NCBI RefSeq assembly: GCF_009725165.1
Contig: NZ_WNZW01000003.1
Span: forward strand, 310,001-374,000
Length of the DNA: 64,000 nucleotides
Direction of reading: 5' to 3'
Source of the DNA: Paenibacillus woosongensis
GTDB lineage: Bacteria; Bacillota; Bacilli; Paenibacillales; Paenibacillaceae
This document shows positions 44,105 to 52,824 of the stretch, in pieces (within the stretch, counting starts at the first letter, position 1; each line of letters starts with the position of its first letter). The position numbers and the translations under genes are program-made. A model generated the notes under the pieces. That model was not told the DNA's origin. It saw only the letters and a list, made by a program, of their open reading frames with translations, and made no database searches.

Positions 44105-44839
44105 ATGACTATTTCGGTAATTACACCCGTTTTAAACGAGGAGACTTTTTTGAGGCTGTTTCTGGAAAGGGTGACGTCCTTTGCCGACGAGATTCTCATC
44201 GTTGATGGGGGAAGCAGTGATAATTCCATTTCCATTATTAAGTCATTTATGAAGAAGTACAACATTCGCTTATTTAGCAATAAACAGGGAACTGCCTATA
44301 CGGATGAATGGAATGAATCTGAAGTGAGAAATTTTTTGGTGGATCAAGCGCAGGGGGAATGGATTGCCAATATTGATGCGGATGAAATATTTGATGATGC
44401 ATTCGAATCGGTCATTCCCGGCATATTAGCCCAAACGACCGCCCATGTACTGAGATTCCCGATTATCAACTTCTGGAAGGACCCATGGACAGTGCGCGTT
44501 AATGCACCCAATGACGAGAGATGGTCGAATGATATCATCCGTCTGTGGCGAAACGGGATCGGCATCCGTTATCGTGACCAGAAACATCATTGTACACTTA
44601 AGGGGCCCGAAAGCGACATTTGGGCGCTGCCGTCTGAACGCATTGAAGTACCGATTTATCATTATCATTATGCTTTCGGGAAGAGATTCAAATTTAACGA
44701 CAATCGCCGTGGAGATGTTAATTTATATGACAATATAGGCGATCCGGACTGGTCGTTCCAGCACGGCGAATATGAGATCAGAACTGTACCATTCTCGGGG
44801 CAGCATCCCCGAACCATTCGCAATTATTTAGGAATATAG
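44105..44839 (+). CDS. glycosyltransferase family 2
   Basis: A 244-residue GT-A enzyme of the WcaA/KdtX-like type: SVITPVLNEETFLRLFLERV, ILIVDGGSSDNSI, NKQGTAYTDEWNESEVRNFL, and the DxD site NIDADEIFDDAF near residue 98. The C-terminal part, with many His and Trp (HYHYAFGKRFKFNDNR), is probably acceptor binding. First gene of a plus-strand group of five with short gaps or overlaps, so a common operon is likely. It has no membrane segments. Confidence 0.88.
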   Translation: MTISVITPVLNEETFLRLFLERVTSFADEILIVDGGSSDNSISIIKSFMKKYNIRLFSNKQGTAYTDEWNESEVRNFLVDQAQGEWIANIDADEIFDDAFESVIPGILAQTTAHVLRFPIINFWKDPWTVRVNAPNDERWSNDIIRLWRNGIGIRYRDQKHHCTLKGPESDIWALPSERIEVPIYHYHYAFGKRFKFNDNRRGDVNLYDNIGDPDWSFQHGEYEIRTVPFSGQHPRTIRNYLGI

Positions 44840-44863
44840 ACCAATGCGGAGAGGTGGATCAAT

Positions 44864-47461
44864 GTGTACACGAGAGAGCAGCTAAGGTTATTAAGAATGT
44901 TAAGCGGGGCCATTCGATGGAAGAAAGGCAGACGGCGGGCAAGACTGCAAAGAAGGGCATTGCTGCGTAAAATACAGTACTGGGAAGCGACAAAAGACAA
45001 AAGGATTCAAGCCAAGCAGAATCGGATCACTGAAAATTTACCAAGCCCCGTTTTGCCAATAAATCCCCCTAATGTTCCGGTTAAACCGGCTTCCCAAGCG
45101 TTAAGCGAGGTGTTGACAGAAACTTCAATCAGACCAGCGTCACCAGCGTCCTTGTCCTTATATGAACCTCCAAAAAATGATTATAAGCTGAAACCGTTGA
45201 ATTCTTCATTAGATCCCAACAATATCACTCTGTTTCGTTTTCCGATTATTGACTGGGGTTACAGATGGCAGAGGCCGCAGCACATTTGTCAGCAGTTCGC
45301 AAGACATGGGTACAGGGTATTTTATTTCGCGATTGAAACGATGCCGATAGGCAGTGAAGTGGCTACATTCGAGGACGTTCAAGCTGCTCTGCAGATTCGA
45401 GAGGCGGAGGAGAATGTCTGGCTTGTTCAATTGTGCTCGCACAGCAGTCTTAACGCTTATCGCGATACCATCGATCATCCGCTCGATAAACAATACATGA
45501 AATGGTCGATTGAAGCCTTGAAGCAAAGGTTCAATATCGGACAAACGGCATCCATCGTCGATCTTCCGTTCTGGTCCATGCTTGTTTTTGATCTGGAGGA
45601 TAATAAGGTCATTTATGATTGCATGGATGAACATGCCGGATTCTCGAATACTTCCGACGAGCTGCTCGCGCTGGAGCCAGCTTTAATGAACCGGGCCGAT
45701 GCCGTTGTTGCTTCGTCCGATCTGCTCTATCAAAAAGCGCGGAGTCTAAATCCGTCTGTTCATTTAATCCCCAATGCGGGAGAATTCGCACACTTCTCGA
45801 TAAAGCCAAGCTACAGGCCCATTGATATTGCGAAGGTTCATCAGCCGATTGTCGGGTATATCGGTGCTATTGCTGACTGGTTTGACATGGTATTTGTGTA
45901 TGAGCTTGCAAAAGGCAATCCAGATTGGAATTTCGTATTGATTGGCGATACGTACTTTAGCGACACTTCAAACATAGAGAAGCTGCAAAATGTATTTCTC
46001 CTAGGCGAGAAACAGTATCATGAGCTGCCAGCATACCTGCATGCTTTTGATGTCTGCATCATTCCTTTTCTTATCAATTCCCTGACATTGGCAACAAATC
46101 CGGTAAAGATATACGAATACCTGTCTGCAGGCAAACCCGTCGTATCCACACCGCTGCCAGAACTCGCCCCGATGAGTGAATATGTGTCTCTTGCAAGCGG
46201 GCTGAAGGAATTTGAAGCAGCTATCGCCAGAGGACTTCAAGAGAATGGTGAAGAGCAAGCAAGAGCAATGGAGAAGCGTCGGCAATTTGCAGCTGAGAAT
46301 ACGTGGGAACACCGGTACAAGGACTTTCACTCCATTATTCTTACTGCGCTTTATCCAAAAGTTAGTGTCATTATCGTGACTCACAATAATTGGACATTCA
46401 CGGAACGCTGCTTAAATAGTTTGCTGCGGCATACCGCTTATCCGCGAATTGAAATCATCGTGGTCGACAATGCATCTTCCGACGAGACGGCAGCCCGCTT
46501 GCTGCAGCTGAATTATCCTGACATTAAAACGATTCTGTTATCTGAAAACAATGGCTTCGCTGAAGGAAATAATATTGGAATTTTGAATGCTACCGGGGAT
46601 TATGTCGTTTTGTTGAATAACGATACGATCGTATCCAAAGATTGGCTGCCGCGTCTACTGCGTCCTTTCAGAACAGACCCGCAAATCGCAGCCGTTGGTC
46701 CCATGTCCAACTATGTTGGGAATGACCAGAAGCTTGATTTCTTTGTCGGAGATGAAATCCAAGGTGCGAACGAAATTTGGCTCGATGAATTCTATGAGCT
46801 GTACGACCGGAGAATGAGATATACGGAAATGCTTGGTTTCTTCTGCGTTGCGATCAAGAAGGAGATGTTTAAGAAATTAGGTTCACTGGATAAAAATTTT
46901 GGAACGGGCATGTTTGAGGACGATGATTTCTGCCTGCGGCTGCGGCATGCTGGCTATAGACTGGCTGTGGCGGAGGATGCGTTTGTGTATCACAAGGGCA
47001 GCGCAACGTTTAACCAGTGGGAAGAAGAGCAGAAGAACAGTTTGTTTCACCAAAATCAATCCTATTTCGAAAGTAAGTGGGGCATAAATTGGTCACCGCA
47101 TAGGATGCCTCTGTCATTATTTGTCAACACCTCCGACCCGGATAAAATTGCAGAAATAGTCGCAGCTAATCCCAAAACTGCTGTATTTGCTTCCTGTCCC
47201 GAGGAATGGAAGAATCCGCAGGAAGAGTGGCAGCGCAAACTGCTGCAAAAATGTGACGGGGATTCACTTGTCATTGCCCGCGTGGGAAGTTACTTGGGCC
47301 AGCCGATTCATGGAATTCGCAAGATTGGCCCGAACTTGTATTTTACGAATAATATGGAGCTATTGCAGAAAATAAAGTTCAAGCATATTTATGACTTTAG
47401 ACAACTCGCGCCTGGGGGTGAGCTCATTGGTAACGAGCTTAGACTACTTACAAGCGTCTAG
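44864..47461 (+). CDS. two-domain glycosyltransferase (GT4-like plus GT2)
   Basis: An 865-residue fusion. A very basic N-terminal segment (about 1-50, WKKGRRRARLQRRALLRK) is followed by a Pro-rich linker. A GT-B type domain comes next (about 125-480, with YRWQRPQHICQQFARHGYRV, VVASSDLLYQKARSL, VGYIGAIADWFDM and KIYEYLSAGKPVVSTPLPEL), then a GT2 domain (about 497-740, VSVIIVTHNNWTFTERCLNS, VDNASSDETAARL, LLNNDTIVSKDW, FEDDDFCLRLRHAGYRL). A tail of about 120 residues is unassigned. Two different transferases in one chain suggest sequential addition of two sugars. Similar enzymes occur in flagellin, S-layer and exopolysaccharide clusters. Confidence 0.85.
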   Translation: MYTREQLRLLRMLSGAIRWKKGRRRARLQRRALLRKIQYWEATKDKRIQAKQNRITENLPSPVLPINPPNVPVKPASQALSEVLTETSIRPASPASLSLYEPPKNDYKLKPLNSSLDPNNITLFRFPIIDWGYRWQRPQHICQQFARHGYRVFYFAIETMPIGSEVATFEDVQAALQIREAEENVWLVQLCSHSSLNAYRDTIDHPLDKQYMKWSIEALKQRFNIGQTASIVDLPFWSMLVFDLEDNKVIYDCMDEHAGFSNTSDELLALEPALMNRADAVVASSDLLYQKARSLNPSVHLIPNAGEFAHFSIKPSYRPIDIAKVHQPIVGYIGAIADWFDMVFVYELAKGNPDWNFVLIGDTYFSDTSNIEKLQNVFLLGEKQYHELPAYLHAFDVCIIPFLINSLTLATNPVKIYEYLSAGKPVVSTPLPELAPMSEYVSLASGLKEFEAAIARGLQENGEEQARAMEKRRQFAAENTWEHRYKDFHSIILTALYPKVSVIIVTHNNWTFTERCLNSLLRHTAYPRIEIIVVDNASSDETAARLLQLNYPDIKTILLSENNGFAEGNNIGILNATGDYVVLLNNDTIVSKDWLPRLLRPFRTDPQIAAVGPMSNYVGNDQKLDFFVGDEIQGANEIWLDEFYELYDRRMRYTEMLGFFCVAIKKEMFKKLGSLDKNFGTGMFEDDDFCLRLRHAGYRLAVAEDAFVYHKGSATFNQWEEEQKNSLFHQNQSYFESKWGINWSPHRMPLSLFVNTSDPDKIAEIVAANPKTAVFASCPEEWKNPQEEWQRKLLQKCDGDSLVIARVGSYLGQPIHGIRKIGPNLYFTNNMELLQKIKFKHIYDFRQLAPGGELIGNELRLLTSV

Positions 47462-48113
47462 TACCGATGAATACAAGAAAGTTTATGAGATGGAACAGCC
47501 GTTGGTCACGATTTGCATCCCCACATATAACCGCGCGGATTCATTATTAAATCTTAGTTTGAAGTCAGCCGTGCAGCAAACTTACACGCATTTGGAAATC
47601 ATCGTCATCGGAGATTGCTGCACCGATCATACCGAAGAAGTCATTCGCCAGTTCAATGATCCAAGAATCATATTTGAAAACAGGGAGAGCCGTGGCGAGT
47701 ATCCAGCCGAGACCTATCAACACTGGCTGGTTGCTGGAAGCATCCCTACGAATCGCGCGCTCGAGCTGGCTTCAGGCCAATTTATAACTCACCTGGACGA
47801 TGATGATGAGTTTGCCGAAGACCGAATTGAGAAGCTGGTAAACTTTGCAAAGGAAACCCGCGCAGACTTGATATATCACCCATTTTACTATTATGTCGTT
47901 CCAGAGCACTGGGTGGTGAATGATGCAGAGCCGCTGATGTGCGCCAAAATAACAACTTCGTCCATGTTCTATCATCACTGGTTAAAATGTGTTCCTTGGG
48001 ATCCAAAATCCTACCTGCTCAATGAGCCCGGGGATTGGAATAAAGTCCGGCGCATGTTAGAGCTTGGGATCAAGACGGCAAGATATCCTGAGCCTTTGAC
48101 TAAGAAGCATTAG
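47391..48113 (+). CDS. glycosyltransferase family 2
   Basis: A GT-A enzyme with VTICIPTYNRADSLLNLSLK, IIVIGDCCTDHTEEVI, an insertion NRESRGEYPAETYQHWLVAG (unusual for the family), and the metal site HLDDDDEFAEDRI. The frame begins at ATG 47391 inside the preceding gene. GTG 47418 or TTG 47427, just after GGGGGTGAG, look more likely as translation starts, giving about 230 residues. In any case it overlaps the fusion gene, so the two are coupled. It belongs to the same presumed operon. Confidence 0.83.
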   Translation: MTLDNSRLGVSSLVTSLDYLQASSTDEYKKVYEMEQPLVTICIPTYNRADSLLNLSLKSAVQQTYTHLEIIVIGDCCTDHTEEVIRQFNDPRIIFENRESRGEYPAETYQHWLVAGSIPTNRALELASGQFITHLDDDDEFAEDRIEKLVNFAKETRADLIYHPFYYYVVPEHWVVNDAEPLMCAKITTSSMFYHHWLKCVPWDPKSYLLNEPGDWNKVRRMLELGIKTARYPEPLTKKH

Positions 48114-48129
48114 GGAGTTGTGATGTGTA

Positions 48130-49239
48130 ATGGAGTATATTCCGTTTCTAAAGCCGAAAGTGGTCCCCAAACAATACTATCAACGTTATTTGGACGAAAT
48201 CGATGAATCAAGAATATATACGAACAATGGCCCTTTGAACAAAAGATTTGAAGAGCGGATTCTCAAGGAATATTTTAATCATGCGGGGGCCGTCGTCACG
48301 GTCAGCAATGCTACAATAGGTTTACTATTGGCTATTTCTCAATTGAAGCGGCAAGGAAAATATGCTCTGATGCCCAGCTTTACCTTTCCAGCTACACCGC
48401 TGAGTGCGATGTGGTGCGGGCTGGAGCCTTATTATATCGACATCGACCCTGAACACTGGTGCATGGACGAACACAAGCTGGAACTTGCACTGGAGAAGCT
48501 CGGGGATGAGGCTGCCGTCGTTGTTCCTTACGCCACGTTTGGCACACAGCTTGATCTGGCTTACTATGAATCGTTGATCCGTCGCGGCATACCCGTTGTT
48601 ATAGATGCTGCTTCAAGTTTCGGAACGACCATGGAGGAACAGGATCTAACCAGTTTTGGAGGAGCTATCGTGTACAGCTTCCATGCTACGAAATCTTTTG
48701 GAATTGGTGAAGGAGGCATTGTATATAGCGGAGATCTCAAGTTAATTCAAAGTATACGACGCTCCACGAATTTTGGATTTAATGAGGAACGGTCGTCAGG
48801 ACAATTGGGATTGAATGGCAAGATCTCTGAATATACGGCAGCCGTAGGACTAGCGACTTTAGATGTGTTCTCTGAGAAGATTAAGATTAGGGAGAAAATC
48901 GGAGAATGGTACAAGGAAGCGTTAAATAATTATAAATTATTAGAATCAGGTTGGAAGATTCAGGCTGTTGCAGATAAAATCGTCAACCAATTTTATCCGA
49001 TATTATGCCCCGTTGATCAAGAAAACAGGTATTACGTCGATAAATTGCAAGCATCAGCCATTCAGGTAAGAACTTATTTCTCACCGCCTTGTCACCGGCA
49101 AAAAATGTTCGATTGCCATCCTCGTACACCGCTACCTGTTACAGAGGAAATTAGCCGGAGGATTCTCAGCTTGCCCGTCTGGGAGGATATTAGACAGGAA
49201 CAGGTTGAGCGTGTTGTCAGGGGCTTGATCCATGAGTGA
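48130..49239 (+). CDS. DegT/DnrJ/EryC1/StrS family aminotransferase
   Basis: A 369-residue PLP enzyme that transaminates a keto-sugar nucleotide. The internal aldimine Lys188 lies in FHATKSFGIGEGG; VTVSNATIGLLLAISQLKRQ and MPSFTFPATPLSAMWCGLEP are the family cofactor and substrate regions. It overlaps the next gene, a PglD/NeuD-type acetyltransferase, by 8 bases. Together they probably make an N-acetylated amino sugar such as a bacillosamine- or Qui3NAc-like unit. The dehydratase that would supply the keto-sugar is not in the window. Confidence 0.9.
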   Translation: MEYIPFLKPKVVPKQYYQRYLDEIDESRIYTNNGPLNKRFEERILKEYFNHAGAVVTVSNATIGLLLAISQLKRQGKYALMPSFTFPATPLSAMWCGLEPYYIDIDPEHWCMDEHKLELALEKLGDEAAVVVPYATFGTQLDLAYYESLIRRGIPVVIDAASSFGTTMEEQDLTSFGGAIVYSFHATKSFGIGEGGIVYSGDLKLIQSIRRSTNFGFNEERSSGQLGLNGKISEYTAAVGLATLDVFSEKIKIREKIGEWYKEALNNYKLLESGWKIQAVADKIVNQFYPILCPVDQENRYYVDKLQASAIQVRTYFSPPCHRQKMFDCHPRTPLPVTEEISRRILSLPVWEDIRQEQVERVVRGLIHE

Positions 49240-49879
49240 GGCAAATTTGCTGATTTGGGGCTGTGGCGGCATGGGGCGGGAAATTCTCGCCCTATGCGAG
49301 GTGTTGGGGCGAAACGTGATAGGGTTCCTTGATGAGCGTATAGAAATGCGGGGACAATTCGTCGACAATGTTCCCGTGCTCGGAGATATTACACATATCG
49401 TTAAATACAGAAATGAAGCGGAAATCATTTGTTCTGGAGTAGGCGACCCGGCCCTGAAGCGGAAATTCGTATATAAAACGAAGGAGGCTGGCTTTCGATT
49501 CGCTCCCGCGTTGATTCATCCATCCGTGAATGTCCCTAAAAACAGCCGGCTGGGGGTCAATAGCATTCTTTGCGCAGGATCTATAGTGAGCATAAATGTC
49601 CAAGTTGGCAATTTCGTCATCGTCAATACGAATGTTACGCTGGCGCACGACGTGTCGGTTTTTGATTATTGTACGATTTCGCCAGGAGTCAACGTTAGCG
49701 GTCATGTCACTGTAGAAGAAGGCGTTTTTATCGGTACAGGATCTGCTATTCGCGAGAAGGTGAGCATAGGAGCCTGGTCCATGATCGGAGGCGGTTCATT
49801 TGTTGCAAATGACGTCCCTCCTCAAGCTCTTTATGCAGGAGTGCCGGCCGTATTCAAAAAGACTAGGACGAATCTTTAA
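49232..49879 (+). CDS. PglD/NeuD-like sugar O- or N-acetyltransferase
   Basis: A 215-residue enzyme with a small Rossmann-like N-domain (about 1-75: ANLLIWGCGGMGREILALCE, FLDE, GDITHIV) and a left-handed beta-helix of hexapeptide repeats (about 85-205, with VILVNTNV-type turns, LAHDVSVFDYCTISPGVNVS and GTGSAIREKVSIGAWSMIGG). The His in LAHDV corresponds to the catalytic base of PglD. In PglD the substrate is a UDP-4-amino sugar, which fits the coupled aminotransferase gene. NeuD (sialic acid O-acetylation) is the alternative name. Confidence 0.87.
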   Translation: MSEANLLIWGCGGMGREILALCEVLGRNVIGFLDERIEMRGQFVDNVPVLGDITHIVKYRNEAEIICSGVGDPALKRKFVYKTKEAGFRFAPALIHPSVNVPKNSRLGVNSILCAGSIVSINVQVGNFVIVNTNVTLAHDVSVFDYCTISPGVNVSGHVTVEEGVFIGTGSAIREKVSIGAWSMIGGGSFVANDVPPQALYAGVPAVFKKTRTNL

Positions 49880-49883
49880 TGAT

Positions 49884-49962
49884 AAATCCCCTTGCGGTAA
49901 AACTTGGATTGACTAACCATGTCCTGATGGTTGCAATCGAGGTTTTACGAAAGGGGATTTTA
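49884..49962. terminator. bidirectional terminator in the glycan cluster
   Basis: AAATCCCCTT...GTAAAAC (49884-49903) pairs with GTTTTAC...AAGGGGATTT (49942-49960), with an inner AACCAT / ATGGTT stem. It lies between convergent genes ending at 49879 and 49966. Confidence 0.8.
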
Positions 49963-49965
49963 TAA

Positions 49966-51024
49966 TTACCGCTTACCGAATATGTGGGCCAGCTTAGCTT
50001 TTACAACCTTTTTCATGTCAAAAGCGGATTTGACGATTTTGGCGCCTTTTGCCGCTATCAGCTTTGTTTTGGGAAGATGATCCCTGATCCAGTAAAGAGC
50101 GGAGAGGAGGGATTCTACGTTAGCTTCTATTTTGATATAATGGATTCCCTCTTTTAATATAAGCTGGTCATTGCGCGGATTCGTTGTCACCAGAAGACAT
50201 CCTGTAGCCATGGCATCTACAGCGGCTGTCGTTGGAAAACCATCTAAAGCCATGTGATCGCTAATACTGCAATTGATGAACACATGGCAGCTTTGGTATA
50301 AGGTCTTTAACTGCTCGGGCGCCAGTAATCCATGGAAAGTAATGCGTTTATTTATGAAGTAGCCAAGCTCATTCTCCCAATCTCCTACAATATGAAGGTG
50401 GAAATCATCTGAATTAAGCAGATTATAAGCTTGAACAAGCAACGGGAATCCTTTTCTGGGGTAATTAAAGGCGCAGAAAACAAGCTGAATGGGCGATGAC
50501 CACGATCTTGCAGCATAGTTATATAGTTTAGTATTAATGACCACAGGCTGATAGATGCTCGATTTCATTTTTGAGAGAACATCTTCAATATTCGTAAAGA
50601 CGGTGGAGCAATGAGCGGCAACAATGTCCAGATATTCGGATCTTGTATCTTGTACGAGACCGCCGCCAGGGTATAGCGTCGTATGCAGCCTAATCTGCCG
50701 TTCGATTACAAATGAGCGAATATCCAAATATGGGTTTGAGCCCGGCATATGAGTTCCATCGGGGAGGGTGCATGCTCCCAGCAAACTTACGACCAAGTTC
50801 AAAAAAACGCAATAGACATCCGTAATCTGTTCAGAAACGGCTAAATCCTTGAATTGAGAAAAGGGATGCACGACCGCAGGGAAATCGTCCGTGTAAGGTT
50901 CAGTCGCAAAGAACAGGGTGTCCGGACGCTCGACATGCATCTGAACATTTTCCCAATATCGAAACCCGCTGAGCTTCCAAGGAAATCGGGTATCAATAAT
51001 GGCTAGGCGCGGCTTAGGGCGCAT
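49966..51024 (-). CDS. glycosyltransferase family 1/4
   Basis: A 352-residue GT-B fold enzyme. The N-domain is diverged (PKPRLAIIDTRFPWKLSGFR, HTTLYPGGGLVQD). The C-domain is clearer: IQLVFCAFNYPRKGFPLLVQ, LHIVGDWENEL, ITFHGLLAPEQLKTLYQSCH, and the nucleotide-sugar region ALDGFPTTAAVDAMATGCLL. It is transcribed with the upstream GT-methyltransferase fusion gene, 17 bases away. Sugar unknown. Confidence 0.85.
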   Translation of the reverse strand: MRPKPRLAIIDTRFPWKLSGFRYWENVQMHVERPDTLFFATEPYTDDFPAVVHPFSQFKDLAVSEQITDVYCVFLNLVVSLLGACTLPDGTHMPGSNPYLDIRSFVIERQIRLHTTLYPGGGLVQDTRSEYLDIVAAHCSTVFTNIEDVLSKMKSSIYQPVVINTKLYNYAARSWSSPIQLVFCAFNYPRKGFPLLVQAYNLLNSDDFHLHIVGDWENELGYFINKRITFHGLLAPEQLKTLYQSCHVFINCSISDHMALDGFPTTAAVDAMATGCLLVTTNPRNDQLILKEGIHYIKIEANVESLLSALYWIRDHLPKTKLIAAKGAKIVKSAFDMKKVVKAKLAHIFGKR

Positions 51025-51041
51025 GGGTTGAACTCATTACT

Positions 51042-52481
51042 TTATAGCTTGCGGACAAGCCGCATGCTGTTATAGTCGCATAAATAAGCATAGTCATCCC
51101 TTGCGCACATTTCATCCACCGCTTTTGTAACCCCTGGAAGCTCTGCCCATTCGTATCCGGGGCAATTTTTATATGAATAATCGTGGAAGGCGATAATACC
51201 TCCGGGTACAACCCTTGAAGCATAGTGTACAATATCGTGAACAACCCCGTCGTAGCTGTGATCTCCGTCGACGAAGAGCGCTGCGATCTTGGGCGGACAG
51301 TCGTCATAAGCCTCTTGGCTAGGTTTTTTGATTTTGTGAATATGAGGTTCCAACCCGGCATTTCGGATATTTTCGTCAAAATCATGTTCATAGTTTACAG
51401 GTAAGGCAGGGTGGTAGAAGGGATCGATAATGTGAATAGAACGTTTGCGCGAGGTTAGATATTGGCTGCTAAGACCAAGTGCTATCGCGCTTTTACCTTT
51501 GAAGGTGCCGATTTCTACGATTTCTCCATCCAAATGATCTACAAGCAAAGGCAAATGGAGAAGACCTAGAATTTCGAGCTCCATTAAGTAACCTTCGGTT
51601 TTTTTGACGATTTCAAGCAATTCGGAAAACTGATATTCTCCATTCAGACTCATTGTATTCCAGCGCTCCTTTTTGATTGCTTTTTTGAGATCGGTGCTTA
51701 CCTCATAATCACGCGAATGCTTCTCAATTAAAGACAAAGCCGCGTTGTCATTGAAGGAAGGTGCAGCAGCACATTCATTTAATTTCTTCTCATAGTAAAA
51801 CAAAAAGCTCTTACGCATATCCTGAGCATATTCTTGGATAAACCGGATGCGATTCTCTTCGTATTTGGACAAATCGGCCACCCCGCAGTCATGAACTGTC
51901 CAGGCGGTGTCCTGTAAAGGGATGCCAACCTCATAACCTGCCCTGTAAAATTCCATGCATTGGGACAAGTCATAGAAATCCCAATCCTGGAATAAATCCT
52001 CACGCCAAGGAATATCCGACTGCGTCATGATTAGCAAGCCATCGACTGCCGCAGCAGGCTGGTAAGAGCGGCCTGCTTCACCGTAGTTGAAGGCAAGCAG
52101 TTCCATCTGGCCGGAGTGGCTGCCGTATACCTGGCCATAATTCTCTGCGGCTTCCCACCACATCCCGCTTGGCGGAATATAGGCAGAACCGATTACTCCC
52201 ATAAGCCCGAGATTTGGATGCTGTTGAAAAATACGAATCGTGTCTTCTAGGAAATTTTCATGGATAATGTAAACATCCTGATGCAAATATACTTTATATT
52301 TTGCATCAGATTGATGCATTGCTCTATTGTAGCCGGAGGTAATGCTTTGAGCTCCGGATATCGAAATAATTTCGATTTCGAATCCATCGGGGATGTGGAG
52401 AGCCGAAATATGGCGAAGTGATTCCTGCAACACATCTTGTTGGCTAACGCAATAAATGAAGCATATTTTATGTGAATCCAT
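51042..52481 (-). CDS. fusion of a glycosyltransferase-like domain and a class I SAM methyltransferase
   Basis: A 479-residue two-domain protein. Residues about 1-225 form a GT2-like domain: CFIYCVSQQDVLQESLRHIS, SGAQSITSGYNRAMHQSDAK, KYKVYLHQDVYIIHENFLED (HQD in the DxD position), AVDGLLIMTQSDIPWRED. Residues about 300-479 form a Methyltransf_24-type methyltransferase: GEIVEIGTFKGKSAIALGLS (SAM-binding), IHIIDPFYHP, ALFVDGDHSYDGVVHDI, VPGGIIAFHDYSYKNCPGYE. A helical linker of about 70 residues joins them. The likely product is a methylated sugar at a glycan end. It is the first gene of a two-gene minus-strand unit. Confidence 0.83.
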   Translation of the reverse strand: MDSHKICFIYCVSQQDVLQESLRHISALHIPDGFEIEIISISGAQSITSGYNRAMHQSDAKYKVYLHQDVYIIHENFLEDTIRIFQQHPNLGLMGVIGSAYIPPSGMWWEAAENYGQVYGSHSGQMELLAFNYGEAGRSYQPAAAVDGLLIMTQSDIPWREDLFQDWDFYDLSQCMEFYRAGYEVGIPLQDTAWTVHDCGVADLSKYEENRIRFIQEYAQDMRKSFLFYYEKKLNECAAAPSFNDNAALSLIEKHSRDYEVSTDLKKAIKKERWNTMSLNGEYQFSELLEIVKKTEGYLMELEILGLLHLPLLVDHLDGEIVEIGTFKGKSAIALGLSSQYLTSRKRSIHIIDPFYHPALPVNYEHDFDENIRNAGLEPHIHKIKKPSQEAYDDCPPKIAALFVDGDHSYDGVVHDIVHYASRVVPGGIIAFHDYSYKNCPGYEWAELPGVTKAVDEMCARDDYAYLCDYNSMRLVRKL

Positions 52482-52743
52482 GGCCTATGGCATTGTTCTC
52501 CTCTCATATTTGGTATGTCTCCATATCACTTTATATGATGCTTGATTCGAATGTGCTTATTTGTTAGACTATACAATTTAAAATGGGTATGAATAGATGC
52601 CAGTTGATCGATCGTATGAACGTTCATGCCGGTCAGAAGGGTTGAATCCCGGATATCGTTTGGATTTGGATTGAAGGGTATTTTTGGCGAAATCCACTAT
52701 CAAACGCCCATTATATTGAATAAATAGGCAAAATTACGCATAT

Positions 52744-52773
52744 TTGCTATCTCTACAAACGCCATGGTAATAT
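52744..52773 (+). promoter_or_regulatory. possible promoter of the P450 gene
   Basis: TTGCTA (52744-52749), 18-bp spacer, TAATAT (52768-52773), about 50 bp before ATG 52825. The divergent intergenic region 52482-52824 is AT-rich; nothing else was recognised in it. Confidence 0.4.
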
Positions 52774-52824
52774 TTCCTTGTAGCTGCTCAACAATTTCAA
52801 ATGAGGAGAGAGGAGACTATTTCC

